64,000 nucleotides of DNA, taken from the NCBI RefSeq assembly GCF_002208135.1, contig NZ_CP021646.1, positions 2,544,001 through 2,608,000 of the forward strand, written 5' to 3'. Both the position numbers and the translations under genes were made by a program. The notes beneath the pieces were generated by a model, which was not told where the DNA came from, ran no database searches, and saw only the letters and a program-made list of their open reading frames with translations. Source of the DNA: Pseudoalteromonas piscicida. Its GTDB lineage: Bacteria > Pseudomonadota > Gammaproteobacteria > Enterobacterales > Alteromonadaceae. This document shows, one piece after another, positions 61,314 through 64,000 of the stretch; within the stretch, counting starts at the first letter, position 1, and the number at the start of each line of letters is the position of its first letter.

Positions 61314-63095
61314 TTATCTCGCCATTTTTAACACTGGGGTCTCCGCTATCCCGTTGTGCAATTGTTCAACGACTACATCAACTTCCGTTTCAACAACTTC
61401 TTGCTGCTTTAACCAATCAACTTCATTTGGGCGCAGGTTTCTACCTAACCGTTCAGCAATAATGATCCTCAGATCTAAATCATCCAGCACCTTGCCTTTG
61501 CGCTTGGGCGCTTCGCTGATTTGTTTCGCAATCGCGTGGTCTGGCTCAATAGTTTCTCCCTTAGGCGCAATACGGGTGTCATGCTCAACATTTTTGAGGT
61601 GTGTGTGAGCGACCAAAGCGCCTCCAAATGGAGCTAGCTTTTTCTTCTTAGCCTGCTTGATTTCTGCATCACTGAGATTTTCAAAAGCTAGCCTGTCCGC
61701 TGCTTTAGCTGCGCTTTGAGTCGCCGTGTCTTTGTTTTGGATGTGTTCTTCACCAATTACAGGGGCATCTAACCTAAAGCCATCTTCACCAACATCTGCT
61801 GGTTGAACTTGGTGATACACCACTTCATCAAGGGGGGTTGTAACACCTACTAATAAATCCGGCGTACCACCCACAATAATTGGACTAACCGAAACCGTGA
61901 TCCCGTTACGTACATGCTCCAGTTCACCAACGTCATAGCGGTGTTGCTGCTTGGTACGTGGATGAACATAAGTGATTTCCAGATCACCGTTCACCTTTCG
62001 AGTTTCACCTGTTTTGGTCAGTAGTAACCTGCAAACTTGCTCATCTGGCAGCATGCGCAGGTAGTCGCGGTTTTGTGGTTGGTAAATGGTTAGCCACACA
62101 TCTGAACGTGCTTGTTTGTGCCGACTATGCTTGCAGTTCATGCCAGGTATTTTGTTGGCGTTAAATGCCTCTTGCCATGCCCATACCGACTCGTTCAGCT
62201 CATCAACACTGCTAACCGGTTCAAACAAAATGCGGCTTTCAAATTGTTTTTCAACAATGTTGTTTGCCACTTCCACAGCCCCTTTAGCACGTGGGTTTCC
62301 AGCCTCATGAGGTATGTTCTTAACTTTGAGTGCATCTAATACATTGGTAATTGCTTTACCTGTGTTAGCACTGCCTTTATCCCACAACAAAATTTGTGGC
62401 ACGCCCATAAATGGCGAGCCTTCGTGTTGCTTCCAACACCACATTAAAAAGTCGAACATGTTGGCTTGTGTTTCACCCGCTGACTCGTAATAACGCACGC
62501 GGATCATGCCGCTGTTGTGGTCAACCAATACATAACGCCACACTCGCAAGTGCTTTATGCGCTCTAAGTTCTCTGGCTTGTTTGCGTAAAACTCAGAGTC
62601 ATTCGCGTAGCGCTGCACTTTGCCTTTTTTACCTGGCGGGTAATAAAGTAAGCAGTAAGACGGGTCTACTTGATGTACATGATTAGGCGCTAAACTGCGC
62701 ATTTGAACATGCGGTGTTGCTCTGTCTAACGCGCTAACTGAGGCATTACGTTTAGCTAGTACACGGCTGATCTGGCTGGTGCTTAAACAGGCATAGCCAT
62801 TAGCAACCAAGATTGATTTAGCCGTGGTAACATCCATGATCCGCTTACCATTATCACGTACCCCTTGGTTTAAAATGGCCACCAGCATATTCAAGGCTTC
62901 ATCGTCCATCGCTGTTGTGCCTGCATCACTGCGTTTAGCCTTACCACTTTGCCAACCTAGCTTTTTGAGTTTGCGATATAGCGCGTCTTTGCTTAGGCCC
63001 AGTGTTTCACATGCCTTTTCGCGGATTGTGCCTTTTTGGCCGTGGCCTGCGTTGTCTAGCTGCTCTGCCCAGTACTCTAGAGATAATGCGTTCAT
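61314..63095 (-). CDS. Mu-type DDE transposase (MuA-like)
   Basis: 593 residues. The N-terminus has HTH-like end-binding segments (GTIREKACETLGLSKDALYR). The rve-type catalytic core shows the DDE residues in NHVHQVDPSYC, ILLWDKGSANTGKA and GAVEVANNIVEKQF. A beta-barrel domain follows (TYVHPRTKQQHRYDVGELEH), and the C-terminal part is helical (LDDLDLRIIIAERLGRNLRP), where MuB contacts would lie. It overlaps the upstream gene by ATGA. All three catalytic residues are present, so the transposase itself looks functional. Confidence 0.93.
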   Translation of the reverse strand: MNALSLEYWAEQLDNAGHGQKGTIREKACETLGLSKDALYRKLKKLGWQSGKAKRSDAGTTAMDDEALNMLVAILNQGVRDNGKRIMDVTTAKSILVANGYACLSTSQISRVLAKRNASVSALDRATPHVQMRSLAPNHVHQVDPSYCLLYYPPGKKGKVQRYANDSEFYANKPENLERIKHLRVWRYVLVDHNSGMIRVRYYESAGETQANMFDFLMWCWKQHEGSPFMGVPQILLWDKGSANTGKAITNVLDALKVKNIPHEAGNPRAKGAVEVANNIVEKQFESRILFEPVSSVDELNESVWAWQEAFNANKIPGMNCKHSRHKQARSDVWLTIYQPQNRDYLRMLPDEQVCRLLLTKTGETRKVNGDLEITYVHPRTKQQHRYDVGELEHVRNGITVSVSPIIVGGTPDLLVGVTTPLDEVVYHQVQPADVGEDGFRLDAPVIGEEHIQNKDTATQSAAKAADRLAFENLSDAEIKQAKKKKLAPFGGALVAHTHLKNVEHDTRIAPKGETIEPDHAIAKQISEAPKRKGKVLDDLDLRIIIAERLGRNLRPNEVDWLKQQEVVETEVDVVVEQLHNGIAETPVLKMAR

Positions 63096-64000
63096 TCCAT
63101 CACCTCCGTACCTTCAAAGCCCATTTCGGCCAGCCACTCACCACTGGGGCGCGCATCGTCTAAGTCGCCATAGGTGCGGTGTATCTCGTTCCACACATGC
63201 GCGAGTTGAGTTAGTAAAATTTTGCTGTCGGCGTAAAACGCGGATTTAGCGGCATCGTAGGTTTTATCATCAATCTTTACCGTCTCAAGCTGCTCACTGA
63301 GCACCAGCATCTGGTTAAACCCTTCACGCACTTGGTTTTGGGTTTTAGCCAGCGCTTCAAAAAAGCTTTTGGCTTCGCCTTTCCATTTCTCGGCACTAAA
63401 CTTTTTGCTTTCTAAATCAGCGGTGAGTTGAATAATCTTGCAGTCCTTTTCAGACGCAGAGTTACGCGATGCTTTGAGCATGCGCTCGGTTGCGTCCAGT
63501 TCCTGTGCTAACTTGTCTTTCTCCTTTGAATGCTTAGCCTTTAATTCGTCGATTAACTCTTTTACAGCTTCAGTATCACCTGTTTCAACAGCCTCTGATT
63601 CAATAACCAGCGCTTGTTCATCTTCAGGTAATTGACGTAAAGCTCGTAAGTCCCGATAACCAAGCTTCATTTGTTGCGCAGCTTCGAAGAACTCTTCACC
63701 AAACTGCTGAAGGTTTACTAGTCTGCGGTCCAAGTTTTGACAATCAGTTTTTAAAATATGTTTGCAGCATTGTTCCCAAGTCGTCAAAGTGACGACTTTT
63801 CCTTTATCATCTTGATACGTTAACCCTTTGTAGCTCTTGGTTTCTTTAATTTGCAGAGCTAGCTTCAATTCCGTCACTGTGACGAGTTTTCCCATAAAGC
63901 TGAATGCTTGAATTTGACCTAGTTGCAGCAGCGCATCTTGCTTTGAAGCAAGCAAGTCTTTCCCGTCAACTAGGGCTTTCTCAACCGTCGGTGTTATATC
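63092..64000 (-). CDS. Coiled-coil protein upstream of MuA (5' end outside window)
   Basis: The frame is open to the window edge, so the start is missing; at least 302 residues are visible. The first visible third includes QIQAFSFMGKLVTVTELKLA, YQDDKGKVVTLTTWEQCCKH and MKLGYRDLRALRQLPEDEQ. The middle (residues ~150-220) is a long charged coiled-coil-like stretch, and the end is YGDLDDARPSGEWLAEMGFE. I do not recognise the family. It overlaps the transposase gene by ATGA and so belongs to the phage early operon, perhaps as a regulatory or host-takeover protein. Confidence 0.6.
   Translation of the reverse strand, partial: DITPTVEKALVDGKDLLASKQDALLQLGQIQAFSFMGKLVTVTELKLALQIKETKSYKGLTYQDDKGKVVTLTTWEQCCKHILKTDCQNLDRRLVNLQQFGEEFFEAAQQMKLGYRDLRALRQLPEDEQALVIESEAVETGDTEAVKELIDELKAKHSKEKDKLAQELDATERMLKASRNSASEKDCKIIQLTADLESKKFSAEKWKGEAKSFFEALAKTQNQVREGFNQMLVLSEQLETVKIDDKTYDAAKSAFYADSKILLTQLAHVWNEIHRTYGDLDDARPSGEWLAEMGFEGTEVME

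Noticed and set aside
1-64000. tRNA, rRNA or CRISPR array
   Set aside because: No cloverleaf-like tRNA, rRNA stretch or regularly spaced direct repeats were noticed by eye; a tRNA or CRISPR search program would be decisive.

Overview
The window looks like a chromosome segment of a marine gammaproteobacterium, most likely Pseudoalteromonas. This is judged from protein content (a LodA/LodB quinoprotein oxidase pair, an antibacterial-type L-amino-acid oxidase, EttA and a YjfL/YjfM/YjfC operon) and from short interspersed elements of a kind common in that genus. No database search was possible, so genus and family names are recognition by eye.

Layout: (1) 1-2910, minus strand: lodB (cut by the window edge) and a frameshifted lodA. 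(2) 3183-44736, minus strand: a ~41.5 kb headless P2-like contractile tail locus (R-type tailocin). In transcription order it runs HTH regulator, sigma-region-4/antiterminator-like regulator, GH24 lysozyme, holin-like protein and small membrane protein; then FIVE consecutive cassettes of baseplate wedge J, tail protein I, collar-fibre H and accessory fibres; then a tail-terminator-like protein, spike V, a small protein, W (gp25), sheath FI, tube FII, chaperones E and E', tape measure T, U, X and D. No capsid, portal, terminase or integrase gene is present. (3) 45161-56477, plus strand: host genes ettA, a PilZ protein, the yjfL-yjfM-yjfC operon, a flavin L-amino-acid oxidase, two spondin-domain proteins and an OmpR-type two-component pair. 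(4) 56921-57835: a decayed IS630-type transposase. (5) 57914-64000, minus strand: the early region of a Mu-like transposable phage (MuA, MuB, DUF3164, GemA, Mor) with no structural genes on the Mor side.

How the tail genes fit together: D, X, U, T, FI, FII, E/E', V and W supply one tube, sheath, hub and spike. The five J-I-H cassettes supply alternative baseplate wedges and fibres, so one core could be fitted with different receptor-binding ends. Three sites share one unusual promoter layout: an 18-bp dyad (CAGGTCA-N4-TGACCTG) exactly 21 bp upstream of a -10-like hexamer. One lies before the regulator genes, one before J2 and one before J1. At J1 and J2 this promoter is followed by a leader with an intrinsic terminator. 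Further terminators lie between fibre sub-blocks and just before the sheath gene. This suggests dyad-driven activation plus antitermination, and possibly selective use of cassettes.

Caution: at least five reading-frame breaks (lodA, tape measure, V, and twice in a DUF4815-type fibre protein) are each repaired by adding one G/C to a short homopolymer. Systematic base-calling error is the simplest explanation, so these genes may be intact in the organism.
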